Origin: a virus
Strand: one strand, 5' to 3'
Length of the DNA: 40,364 nt
IMG/VR virus record: IMGVR_UViG_3300022919_000007
Span: 1-40,364 of that record
Shown: positions 8,346-14,608 of the stretch, piece by piece
Layout: every line of letters begins with the position of its first letter
How positions within the stretch are numbered: the first letter of the stretch is position 1
Program-made: the position numbers and the translations under genes
The notes under the pieces: model-generated
What the model saw: only the letters and a program-made list of their open reading frames with translations
What the model was told of the DNA's origin: nothing
Databases searched by the model: none

Positions 8346-8461
8346 CTATGCAAATAAATATACTCCGTTTACTACTTCTGTTTTTATAGCTAATTAAAAC
8401 AATTTCGTTTTATTGTTTCTACGTCTTTGCAAGTCCCGAAAACCGTTACGGGTAGACCGCC

Positions 8462-8496
8462 AAATAAAAATAGGGCGTTTAAATACGCACGCCCTA
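8462..8496 (-). terminator. Intrinsic terminator after the ssDNA-binding protein gene
   Basis: On the minus strand the stem TAGGGCGT pairs perfectly with ACGCCCTA (8489-8496 with 8471-8478) and is followed by TTTTTATTTG. It lies just after the stop of the gene at 8506-9033. The 8277-8505 gap holds only this hairpin, the tRNA-like element and weak -7-like sequences (8351-8362). Confidence 0.8.
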
Positions 8497-8505
8497 AGCG
8501 GTTAA

Positions 8506-9033
8506 CTACAAAATGTCGTCGCTGTCTTCTGCAAAGTCCTGCTCTGCTGAAGCACCGCCCGAAAGCCTTTCGCCATCTTTCAAAAACTGTAAGTTGCCAA
8601 GCCCTGCGGCTACGCCCTTATTACCGTTTGTGTTGAAAGCGTAAAAGTTGATACTGGCACGGCCATAGCATCCTGAATAAAATTCGTCGGTCGAAATTAT
8701 CTCAGATAGGGAGGCATCGACAACACCAGGCTTTTGCGTTGAGTTAGCATTGATAAAATAATGCCCTTTGTACGCGTCATCGTCCGGACGCTCTTCGTCG
8801 CCGTCCCTTAGCGGTAGTTTTAGGGTAGTTTTTACAAACTTACCTAGTTTAGTTTTACCCGTTTCGATAGCCTCGTCAATCGCTGCTTGCAGCTTATTAA
8901 CAGTTGCGGTATCTTTTTTAGGTATCAGTATAGCAACACTATACTTTGGCTCCTGCCCTTCGTTTATAGCCTTTGGCTTAAACACGTTCGCGTAACTAAA
9001 TCGCACTGTTCCCGTCGTAACTCTTGTACTCAT
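8506..9033 (-). CDS. ssDNA-binding protein, DUF2815 family
   Basis: 175 residues. The start TRVTTGTVRFSYANVFKPK, the central KYSVAILIPKKD and the late YSGCYGRASINFYAFN match the DUF2815 family. These are OB-fold ssDNA-binding proteins found next to DUF2800 and polymerase genes in phages. The C-terminus is strongly acidic (EQDFAEDSDDIL), the tail by which such proteins contact polymerases. It should coat single strands at the replication fork. It has its own good promoter (9065-9095) and its own terminator (8462-8496), which suggests expression at higher dose than its neighbours. Confidence 0.88.
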   Translation of the reverse strand: MSTRVTTGTVRFSYANVFKPKAINEGQEPKYSVAILIPKKDTATVNKLQAAIDEAIETGKTKLGKFVKTTLKLPLRDGDEERPDDDAYKGHYFINANSTQKPGVVDASLSEIISTDEFYSGCYGRASINFYAFNTNGNKGVAAGLGNLQFLKDGERLSGGASAEQDFAEDSDDIL

Positions 9034-9064
9034 AACTCGTAAATTTTGTTGTTATTAATTTTTG

Positions 9065-9095
9065 TAAATGTACACTTTATTTCTATTTAGCCAAA
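9065..9095 (-). promoter_or_regulatory. Promoter for the ssDNA-binding protein gene
   Basis: On the minus strand TTTG (9092-9095), 19 bp, then TACATTTA (9065-9072). The spacing is exactly that of the other strong promoters here. The -7 element has one mismatch (A for the final G of TAnnTTTG). It lies about 32 bp upstream of the ATG at 9033. Confidence 0.65.
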
Positions 9096-9124
9096 ATTAT
9101 TTTTACTTTTTTATAAAAATAATT

Positions 9125-10315
9125 TTAATCTGTGAAATCTTTTATTGCTTGTTCTACGCCGCCAATCGCGGGCCGCTTATCCGTATCAGGTACAAGCGTA
9201 GGCTTACCAGGCGGCAAATCTACCAGCTTACCCAGCGTTTCAGTAAATTCTTTTTTGCCTAATAGCTTCTCAATTGCAGGAATACCCGCCAGCTTTTTAA
9301 CCACGTAGTCGTCTTCTTTATAACCCGCTACGAATAAGCTGTTGCTAACCGTAGTTTCGTCTACCCAACGCCTGTTACTCCTGCCCTCGACAACTTTATA
9401 ACCTTGTACCTTTTTGCCCTGTAGGGCTTGTTGTAGAAGGTAATCCCCTACGGCGTTAGCCCAGTCTACCAGCATAGGTATTTGCTTGAATACATCGACT
9501 ATCTGCTGGTCGGTCAAGTAGTGCGGGTCTTTAAATTCGTGCTGTGCAAGTTTTACGTTAACGCTGGCAAGTGTAGCACACATCGCTTTTACTTTGCAGA
9601 ACTTGCAGTGCTCTCCTGCCTTCTGCACACCTTCGCCTTTGTAGGCCTTTACAGCTTGCGGCCTTACTACTTTTTGCCCCCACGCTTCTAAATCCTGTAC
9701 GCTTATATCCCACGTAGAAACGTGGTCAAGTCGGGGCTGTACAATGGTTAGGCGTACCGTGTTAATGTCGTAAAGAAAATCGTAAGCGGCTAATGCCCCT
9801 GCACCGTACAGCATAAGCTGCGGGTTATTATCGGCATCCACTTTTACACCTTTACCGAATTTAAGGTCGATAACCTCAAGCACGCCATTAGAAATTATGC
9901 AGGCATCACCTGTACCGAAGCCCTGCTCTACCAGGTGCGAAAAGTCTAAACGCTCTTCGATAAATAACAAGGCTGCGGGGTCTTCTTTTTTGGCTACAAG
10001 GTAAGTCTCGATAACAAGGTCAACGTAATCCTGTACCTCAAAAACCATTTCAGGATAGTAAAGAGGGTGTTTTTTTAATTTAATAAGTTCCTTTTCGTAA
10101 ACCTTTGGGCTAATATCTCCCTTGAAAGCCTTTAAAGCTAAATCTGCTATCTCATGAGCCAGTGTACCCTCGTCTGCAAATACGTTAGGCTTTTCCTTAT
10201 TGGATTGCATAAACTTATCTTCAAGCCGGGCGCTGGGTGTGCAGGCCAGCCAGCGGGAGGCAGACGAAGCCGAAAGCAGGGCATGCTTCCGCGCTCCGTG
10301 GTCTACCGCGTCCAT
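9125..10315 (-). CDS. DUF2800 / Cas4-like PD-(D/E)xK nuclease with Fe-S cluster
   Basis: 396 residues. The catalytic core of the RecB/Cas4 type is visible: FGTGDACII with Asp137 and LEVIDLKFGKG with Glu147, Asp150 and Lys152. Four cysteines have the spacing of the iron-sulphur cluster in Cas4 and AddB nucleases: Cys25 (SRWLACTPSAR) and Cys237, Cys240, Cys246 (EHCKFCKVKAMC). This is the DUF2800 family of phage replication cassettes, probably a single-strand exonuclease for recombination or end processing. Its ATG overlaps the stop of the upstream gene (TAATG at 10315), so the two are co-translated. Confidence 0.9.
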   Translation of the reverse strand: MDAVDHGARKHALLSASSASRWLACTPSARLEDKFMQSNKEKPNVFADEGTLAHEIADLALKAFKGDISPKVYEKELIKLKKHPLYYPEMVFEVQDYVDLVIETYLVAKKEDPAALLFIEERLDFSHLVEQGFGTGDACIISNGVLEVIDLKFGKGVKVDADNNPQLMLYGAGALAAYDFLYDINTVRLTIVQPRLDHVSTWDISVQDLEAWGQKVVRPQAVKAYKGEGVQKAGEHCKFCKVKAMCATLASVNVKLAQHEFKDPHYLTDQQIVDVFKQIPMLVDWANAVGDYLLQQALQGKKVQGYKVVEGRSNRRWVDETTVSNSLFVAGYKEDDYVVKKLAGIPAIEKLLGKKEFTETLGKLVDLPPGKPTLVPDTDKRPAIGGVEQAIKDFTD

Positions 10316-10965
10316 TAGTCTAAACTGTTTAAGAAGGCAACTAACTCACCATATTTTTCTTTAGGCAGTAGCGTTACGCTTTTGCTGCCTAAAGCGTTTA
10401 GCTTTGCCACAATTACCGGGCGGTGCGCGTTAACTTTATCGGCTACAAGCTGGCGCACTTCCTGCTCGGTGTACTGTTTAATTTCGGTTTGAGATAGGAA
10501 ACTGGAAATATCGTTAGCCTGGTCTTGTAATTCCTGCGACATAGGCACGCCGTTCACAAGAGGTTTAGACTCTTCCGCTACTTCAGCGGCAGGCGTAACC
10601 TCTTCGGGTTCGTTTACCTCAACGTTTTCGGCTGCGGCCATATCAGCAGGCTGCTCTTCGGTTGCTTGTGTTTTACGCGGCGCACGGGTTTTCTTTTCCT
10701 TTACGGGTTCGGCATTGTACTCTGACATAGCTTGTTTAGCTTCGGCAGGCATTTGTTCGTCGTGCAAATCCTGCGGATGCTTCAGCGTTAAAACTTTTGC
10801 GAGCGCAAGGGCTTCATCTTCGTTTAGACCTTCCCTTTCAGCTTTTTGGAAACGCCCACTAAAACTAATCGGCTTTTGTGCCGCTGCTGCCTGTGCGCTT
10901 ACAAGGTTTTGAAATGCTGCCGCCTGTGCCTTGTCTGCCAGGTCAATTGTTACTTTTACTTCCAT
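10315..10965 (-). CDS. DUF2800-partner protein with Ala/Glu-rich linker
   Basis: 216 residues. The N-terminal 50 residues look like a small folded domain (KVTIDLADKAQAAAFQNLV). The middle, about 75-140, is low-complexity Ala/Glu/Pro/Lys and probably unstructured. The last 65 residues (SFLSQTEIKQYTEQEVRQLV to LPKEKYGELVAFLNSL) resemble the C-terminal helical module of several phage proteins that ends in LP-EKY-xx-xx-L. No enzyme motif is seen. Coupled translation with the Cas4-like nuclease suggests a partner or loader for it. The start context is ATAAACCATGG. Confidence 0.75.
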   Translation of the reverse strand: MEVKVTIDLADKAQAAAFQNLVSAQAAAAQKPISFSGRFQKAEREGLNEDEALALAKVLTLKHPQDLHDEQMPAEAKQAMSEYNAEPVKEKKTRAPRKTQATEEQPADMAAAENVEVNEPEEVTPAAEVAEESKPLVNGVPMSQELQDQANDISSFLSQTEIKQYTEQEVRQLVADKVNAHRPVIVAKLNALGSKSVTLLPKEKYGELVAFLNSLD

Positions 10966-10979
10966 GGTTTATTTAGTGT

Positions 10980-11105
10980 TTAAAGATTTGAATTTTTAAA
11001 GGGTATAAAACTACCTGTAATTTTGCCTTTGAAGTATTTGTTTTGGGTAGCAACCCAAAAGCGCATAGGGTTTAAAACTGTTCTCGGTTCCGATATTTCT
11101 TTCAT
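10980..11105 (-). CDS. Small protein (41 aa)
   Basis: A short frame from the ATG at 11105 to the TAA at 10980. It starts MKEISEPRTVLNPMRFWVAT and ends PFKNSNL. It sits with 6 bp upstream spacing to the HTH-like gene and 14 bp before the next gene, filling an otherwise empty 146-bp gap in a tightly packed operon. The N-MRFWVATQNKYFKGKITG core looks like a small beta protein. No family is recognised. Packing and composition argue that it is real. Confidence 0.65.
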   Translation of the reverse strand: MKEISEPRTVLNPMRFWVATQNKYFKGKITGSFIPFKNSNL

Positions 11106-11111
11106 ACCTTA

Positions 11112-11510
11112 TTATTTTGAATTTATAATCTTTTCAATCCCCTGCAGGTAAACGCTAAGTGCCATAGTGCCGCTGTGTATAACAGTTTCGCTGATTAGCT
11201 CGGAATTGTGGTACACTCGGGTTGTCCAGTCGGTACGGTCAAGTTCTGCCGTGTACTCGCCATTAGTGAAACGGGTTAGCTTGCCATTGCTTTCAGCCTT
11301 GCGCCAGGTTTCGCCGAATATAGCAGCAACGGGCATACCTGACAATTCAGACAGTTTAGTTATCTGCGTTGAATTTAGGTCGCCGTCGCCCTTCATGACT
11401 CTGTCAAGGGCCATAACCGGGTATTGGTTAGACGGGAACAGGTGCGTTGCAATAGCGGGCTTATCTAAGCCGCTGGCAGTAATTGCCTCTTGTATTTTTA
11501 GGTTGTTCAT
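11112..11510 (-). CDS. HTH-like DNA-binding protein, candidate regulator
   Basis: 132 residues from the ATG at 11510 (MNNLKIQEAITASGLDKP). An earlier in-frame ATG at 11546 would overlap the upstream gene. Residues 1-65 look like an XRE/Cro-type helix-turn-helix: IQEAITASGLDKPAIATHLF, an ALDRVMKGDGDLNSTQITKL stretch, then LSELSGMPVAAIFG. Residues 75-125 form a separate beta-rich part with paired Trp/Tyr (TDWTTRVYHNSE). It is the second gene of the replication operon, close to control region R1, so it is the best visible candidate to bind the repeated motif there. That link is inference. Confidence 0.7.
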   Translation of the reverse strand: MNNLKIQEAITASGLDKPAIATHLFPSNQYPVMALDRVMKGDGDLNSTQITKLSELSGMPVAAIFGETWRKAESNGKLTRFTNGEYTAELDRTDWTTRVYHNSELISETVIHSGTMALSVYLQGIEKIINSK

Positions 11511-11526
11511 AGTTGTGTTTAGTTTT

Positions 11527-11709
11527 TTATAAATCGAATACGGCATCTACGACGCTAAAATCTTCCTGCACTCGGATAGACCAGCCGTCTTTAAAAGTTA
11601 TAACCGTTCCGTTATCGGTTGGGTAATCTGTTCCGGCATAAGATTGAATATCTTTTTTATGTAATTCAATTCTTTCGCCATCTTCTTTTTTAAATATTGC
11701 GCTATTCAT
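11527..11709 (-). CDS. First gene of the replication operon, unknown function (60 aa)
   Basis: 60 residues, acidic, starting MNSAIFKKEDGERIELHKKD and ending DFSVVDAVFDL. A probable small beta-rich protein (TVITFKDGWSIRVQEDFSV). No family recognised. The start context is GAAACCATG. It lies 22 bp downstream of the promoter at 11732-11762, so it would be the first and most strongly expressed product of this operon. Early position and small size suit a host-takeover or regulatory role, but nothing in the sequence proves this. Confidence 0.7.
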   Translation of the reverse strand: MNSAIFKKEDGERIELHKKDIQSYAGTDYPTDNGTVITFKDGWSIRVQEDFSVVDAVFDL

Positions 11710-11731
11710 GGTTTCTTTGTTTTTACTTCAG

Positions 11732-11762
11732 CAAATATAAACCTATTTTTATAAAAACCAAA
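11732..11762 (-). promoter_or_regulatory. Strong promoter of the replication operon (control region R1)
   Basis: On the minus strand TTTG (11759-11762), exactly 19 bp, then TATATTTG (11732-11739). This is a full match to the Bacteroidota consensus. The repeat array of R1 begins 24 bp upstream of the TTTG element. Confidence 0.85.
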
Positions 11763-11785
11763 AATATTTTTTACTTTATTTTCAG

Positions 11786-12130
11786 CGTAAACCATGCTTT
11801 TTTATGGTTTACGTGTCAACTATTTGCAAATCAATCTTTTAAGCCCGAAAACGGCAGAAACGTAAACCATGTAAACGTTAATCTCTTATAGGCGTATATA
11901 CGCATTTACGGGTGCTTATTACGGGTTATGTATTGTATATCCCCTATTATTATATAATATTAATCTTTTAGTATAATAATGGTTTACATGGTTTATTTTG
12001 ATGTGAAGCCCTGTAAAATATAGGGTTTCGACGTAAACCATAAATGAGATATTACGTTTACATGGTTTACGTATAGGCACAAAAAAAGAGACACCGTAGT
12101 ATCTCTTTGGGTAAAAGACTCGCAAACCAT
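11786..12130. repeat. Control region R1: array of ATGGTTTAC motifs in both orientations
   Basis: The 11710-12162 gap has no credible gene. It holds six perfect copies of ATGGTTTAC or its reverse complement (starting at 11787, 11804, 11862, 11979, 12033, 12062) and two near copies (11988, 12122). The first pair forms a perfect 10-bp palindrome, CGTAAACCAT/ATGGTTTACG at 11786-11795 and 11804-11813. An AT-rich core lies at 11945-11973. Sequence 11886-12071 is homologous to 37379-37563 in region R2. Shared pieces are TTTACGGGTGC, TATTATTATATAA, TAATCTTTTAGTA, a 23-mer at 11979-12001 and GTGAAGCCC. Likely an operator array, a replication origin, or both. Confidence 0.9.
12081..12108 (-). terminator. 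Intrinsic terminator ending the late operon
   Basis: On the minus strand a 10-bp stem (AAAGAGATAC with GTGTCTCTTT, one G-T pair) closes a TACG loop and runs straight into TTTT. It lies about 55 bp past the spanin stop and within region R1, so it would insulate late transcription from the replication operon. Confidence 0.75.
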
Positions 12131-12148
12131 GCAAAGAAAGCCTTTGTG

Positions 12149-12156
12149 CAAATATA
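12149..12156 (-). promoter_or_regulatory. Isolated -7 element, weak promoter candidate
   Basis: TATATTTG on the minus strand, between the spanin stop and the terminator at 12081-12108. No TTTG is found at the expected distance upstream. If active it would yield only a short RNA ending at that terminator. Confidence 0.25.
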
Positions 12157-12162
12157 GTATTT

Positions 12163-12633
12163 TTATAATAGCTTCGACGTTAAACCCTGTAAAACTTTAC
12201 TGTTTTGATTTATGGTGCGGTACAGCAGAAATATAAAAAAGCACAGCACTATCGTAATAACGCCCCCGGCAACGTAGATAAATGTAGGGTCGAACTTCGC
12301 CGACTCGGTTTTATCTTTTGTACTATTGGCCTGCTGCATATCTTTAGAGTACTTCAATATCTCGCTTATAGCAGACGAAAAGCAATCCACCTGGCTAACG
12401 TTACCGCTGCTGTCGTAAACAGTCCTTAGCGTTGTTCCCTGCTTGTTTACGGCGTATATAGTAGTATCTTTCACGTGCAGCACGGTTTTATATGTTACCG
12501 TGTCGCCACGGCGTTGCGTGATTTGCTCGAGTTGCTCCTGCGTGTCGGTGCTGCTATTGGTTTTAGCTACCTGCCTTTGCACGTCGCAGGAGGTAAGGCA
12601 AAGCAGTAAAATAATTAATATTTTTATTTGCAT
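12163..12633 (-). CDS. Single-gene spanin (u-spanin) candidate
   Basis: 156 residues. The N-terminus is a lipoprotein signal, MQIKILIILLLCLTSC, with the lipidated Cys at 16. A hydrophobic helix spans about 118-138 (TFIYVAGGVITIVLCFFIFLLY) and a short polar tail follows. A lipid anchor at the front and an inner-membrane helix at the back, joined by about 100 periplasmic residues, is the architecture known from the T1 u-spanin, which fuses inner and outer membranes in the last step of lysis. It is the gene immediately after the endolysin. No sequence match to known spanins is claimed; the call rests on topology and position. Confidence 0.75.
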   Translation of the reverse strand: MQIKILIILLLCLTSCDVQRQVAKTNSSTDTQEQLEQITQRRGDTVTYKTVLHVKDTTIYAVNKQGTTLRTVYDSSGNVSQVDCFSSAISEILKYSKDMQQANSTKDKTESAKFDPTFIYVAGGVITIVLCFFIFLLYRTINQNSKVLQGLTSKLL

Positions 12634-12657
12634 ATATGATAAAGTTTTGTATGTTTG
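12627..12657 (+). promoter_or_regulatory. Plus-strand promoter opposite the late operon
   Basis: TTTG (12627-12630), exactly 19 bp, then TATGTTTG (12650-12657) on the plus strand. Same spacing and same -7 sequence as the late promoter at 37216-37246. It is the only plus-strand promoter I found and it points at the terminator at 12722-12752. Confidence 0.6.
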
Positions 12658-12662
12658 TACTT

Positions 12663-12752
12663 CCTATGACGTTCCATAATTTTTAACTTTGAGAGAGTTG
12701 ATTAAGTACATTTGAGAAAACAAAAGCCCCAGTTAATAGCGGGGCTTTTTTT
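12663..12752 (+). ncRNA. Predicted ~90-nt plus-strand small RNA
   Basis: A consensus promoter (12627-12657) is followed 65-95 bp later by a textbook terminator, AAAAGCCCC/GGGGCTTTT with a run of seven Ts (12722-12752). No open frame longer than six codons lies between. A transcript starting near 12663 would be antisense to the spanin mRNA's leader and to the endolysin-spanin spacer. The start is approximate. The function (antisense control of lysis, or a trans-acting RNA) is inference. Confidence 0.5.
12722..12752. terminator. Bidirectional intrinsic terminator between endolysin and spanin
   Basis: A 9-bp stem, AAAAGCCCC (12722-12730) with GGGGCTTTT (12741-12749) and a 10-base loop. On the plus strand seven Ts follow. 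On the minus strand the stem runs into TTTTGTTTT. It therefore ends the predicted small RNA and can attenuate late mRNA after the endolysin gene. Confidence 0.85.
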
Positions 12753-12755
12753 ATT

Positions 12756-13130
12756 CTACCATCGGGCGGCGGTGCCCCGCCTGTCGTAATGCACGAAGCC
12801 TTTATATATACCTATGCCCCCCTGCTCCATCTTACCGGCCTTAATAAGTTTCTCGATAACAGCCGCAAGCTGTTTAGGGCTTTTACTGCGCACGTTTATA
12901 TCTGCGGCGTTAGCGTATAGGTGCTGACTGTTTTTAGCGCCGCCTACGGCTTTATTATGCGCAGGGGTACGGTAACCGCTGCCGGTTATTAAAACAGGTT
13001 CTTTAAGGTAATCCCTAAGCACCTGTAAGTTCTCGGCAACTTTTTTACAATTGCTCATGTACTGCTCAGGAACGGGCGTACCGTCGTTACAGTCAAACTC
13101 CTGGCGGGTAAAGTTTTTAGCTAGTTTCAT
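12756..13130 (-). CDS. Endolysin, M15 peptidase family
   Basis: 124 residues covering a single peptidase M15 (M15_3) domain. The zinc-site motifs are visible: SGYRTPAHNKAVGG at 51-64, SQHLYANAADI at 68-78 with His70 and Asp77, and FVHYDRRG at 112-119 with His114. These enzymes cleave peptide cross-links in peptidoglycan and are common phage endolysins. There is no signal peptide, so it should need a holin to reach the wall; the membrane proteins just upstream are candidates. Its start overlaps the stop of the gene before it (TAATG). Confidence 0.9.
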   Translation of the reverse strand: MKLAKNFTRQEFDCNDGTPVPEQYMSNCKKVAENLQVLRDYLKEPVLITGSGYRTPAHNKAVGGAKNSQHLYANAADINVRSKSPKQLAAVIEKLIKAGKMEQGGIGIYKGFVHYDRRGTAARW

Positions 13131-13480
13131 TATTTCTTTTCTTTATTTGATATTATAAAATGCAGTGTAAGTATTACCCAAAAGCACGAGCCTAAAATGC
13201 TTTGCACATCCATGCGTATTTTTAAATTGCCCATGCCTAATTGGTTTATGAGGAATACCGCAATAGGCAGCATAAACGGAACCAGGCACAGCCGAAGCAA
13301 TAGAACCTTATGGTTTGCAATGTGGTTATATAGAGTATTATCATGCAGGTAATACTTATTATACAAGGCTTTTAACGGCTTTATATCCTGCTTATCGGCT
13401 TGAGTAACGATAAACGTGCAGGAAACTATAATGCTAATTATAGATATGCAGGTGAATATTAAAACTAACGGCTCAGTCAT
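13130..13480 (-). CDS. Small membrane protein beside the endolysin (holin candidate)
   Basis: 116 residues with three hydrophobic segments: about 5-26 (LVLIFTCISIISIIVSCTFIV), 61-83 (LLRLCLVPFMLPIAVFLINQL) and 93-110 (ILGSCFWVILTLHFII), and a basic end (SNKEKK). No family recognised. It directly precedes the endolysin gene in the transcript, with a one-base overlap, the classic place for a holin. Three further multi-helix proteins with equal claim lie upstream, so the holin assignment is open. Confidence 0.65.
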   Translation of the reverse strand: MTEPLVLIFTCISIISIIVSCTFIVTQADKQDIKPLKALYNKYYLHDNTLYNHIANHKVLLLRLCLVPFMLPIAVFLINQLGMGNLKIRMDVQSILGSCFWVILTLHFIISNKEKK

Positions 13481-13823
13481 TTTCTAAATTTTTAGCTTTC
13501 TTATTTATCCATTGCGCACCATATTTTATTATGATGTGTACTATCAATTCAGCAAAAAGGGTTACTATAAAAATGTAATAGAATATCTCAATCTGTATTT
13601 TTTTATCTTGCCAATAAAGCCACCCCATTGTAACAAGCCCGAAAATATACATCAGTCGAATGATAATATCTTTTCTGTTTATTGAGCCTTTCACAAAGTC
13701 GGGCAATGTCTTAAGGCATAACCCAGCAAGGAATGCTAACACATTGGCTATATATGGCGGTAAGTCTCCGTTCATTAATACCAAAAGTACAACCATTATA
13801 ATAAACGCATCTGCTTTTAGCAT
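13473..13823 (-). CDS. Small membrane protein (holin candidate)
   Basis: 116 residues with four possible helices: about 6-16, 23-37 (PYIANVLAFLAGLCL), 55-70 (LMYIFGLVTMGWLYW) and 79-99 (IFYYIFIVTLFAELIVHIII). The charged C-terminus is INKKAKNLEND. The layout of three or four helices plus a charged tail resembles class I or DUF-type holins, but I recognise no family. It overlaps both neighbours by a few bases, so the whole membrane-gene run is one translational unit. Confidence 0.65.
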   Translation of the reverse strand: MLKADAFIIMVVLLVLMNGDLPPYIANVLAFLAGLCLKTLPDFVKGSINRKDIIIRLMYIFGLVTMGWLYWQDKKIQIEIFYYIFIVTLFAELIVHIIIKYGAQWINKKAKNLEND

Positions 13824-14236
13824 CTTATTAAGATTTTACCTACTGTTATTACTACAAATGTAAGGTAAATAATTATAATGTAAGCAGCGTAGTAAAAATC
13901 ACATTCCATATCCATACTCACATAAAACAGGTTTAAAGCCCATATAACAAACAAACAGCACCAGCATAACCAAGATAGCCACTTATAGTATTTGGCGTTA
14001 ATTATCATCATTAGTAGAGCGAATAGGGAGGTGTCAGCAAAATGCCTGAGTATGTAGTCATATTTACCAAAAGATTCTTCTGACATGTTTATCCATCCCA
14101 ATTTATATCCGTACACAAAACATAATAGTATTGTCATAAAAGAGAATGCAATAACAGGCAGATAAGCGTTGAATACCGATAACGAAAAAAGCAGGCGTTT
14201 AGCCTGCTCTAATCTATATTGAATTGAATGCCTCAT
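13817..14236 (-). CDS. Multi-pass membrane protein of unknown function
   Basis: 139 residues. Basic N-terminus (MRHSIQYRLEQAKRL), then hydrophobic stretches at about 26-45, 72-83 (LFALLMMIINAK), 86-108 (WLSWLCWCCLFVIWALNLFYV) and 115-135 (YYAAYIIIIYLTFVVITVG). No family recognised. It overlaps the next gene and begins one base inside the stop of the preceding one. It belongs to the lysis-region run of small membrane proteins. Confidence 0.6.
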   Translation of the reverse strand: MRHSIQYRLEQAKRLLFSLSVFNAYLPVIAFSFMTILLCFVYGYKLGWINMSEESFGKYDYILRHFADTSLFALLMMIINAKYYKWLSWLCWCCLFVIWALNLFYVSMDMECDFYYAAYIIIIYLTFVVITVGKILIRC

Positions 14237-14481
14237 TATTTTGGGAATATTTTGCGTATCGGCGAAACAGGGCTCGTCCCATCAATAACCGTTTGAGAAA
14301 TAGTTACAGTTGTGTATTCTGAAGGGTCAAGATAAGCTGCGGCTATTTCCGTATAAGTGTAATTATCACTTCCGTTCTTGTAAACTTTTACACAGTCGAA
14401 CCTGTCTGCCAATGCCTGTGCTGTCGATGCACTTGTTATTTTCGCTACCGTTTCGCTCATTTTTTTGGGTTTTAATTTCAT
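14236..14481 (-). CDS. Small soluble protein of unknown function
   Basis: 81 residues from the ATG at 14481, or 74 from an internal ATG (MSETVAKITSAS). Composition is Ser/Thr/Tyr-rich (GSDNYTYTEIAAAYLDPSEY). No membrane helix is seen, which is unusual among its neighbours. No family recognised. Its first 115 bases overlap a second frame (14366-14572) that carries a signal-like N-terminus. The two may be separate overlapping genes, or parts of one protein joined by a +1 shift at the A7 run just after its start. Confidence 0.6.
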   Translation of the reverse strand: MKLKPKKMSETVAKITSASTAQALADRFDCVKVYKNGSDNYTYTEIAAAYLDPSEYTTVTISQTVIDGTSPVSPIRKIFPK

Positions 14482-14572
14482 CTAAATTATCGTTGTTGCA
14501 AAAACCAAACGCAAAACCGAATACTATTAGAATCAAACATACTTTTACCAGGCTTCTAATAAAATTTTTCAT
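14366..14572 (-). CDS. Possible short secreted or lipoprotein-like ORF
   Basis: 68 residues starting MKNFIRSLVKVCLILIVFGF followed by AFGFCNNDN. The N-terminus has a basic start and hydrophobic core like a signal peptide, with a Cys at the end. The rest is polar and, from residue 31, overlaps the next gene in another frame, so the C-terminal half is doubtful. A -7 element (TATATTTG, 14595-14602) lies 22 bases upstream of the ATG, in favour of a real start. Confidence 0.35.
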   Translation of the reverse strand: MKNFIRSLVKVCLILIVFGFAFGFCNNDNLDEIKTQKNERNGSENNKCIDSTGIGRQVRLCKSLQERK

Positions 14573-14608
14573 CGGTTATATAGTTTCGGTTGTTCAAATA
14601 TAATCAAA

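Noticed and set aside
11919-12134. 71-codon minus-strand ORF in region R1
   Set aside because: It translates the repeat array and terminator; the product is low-quality (YFTGLHIKINHVNHYY) and has no start signal. Its R2 counterpart is not open in the same frame.
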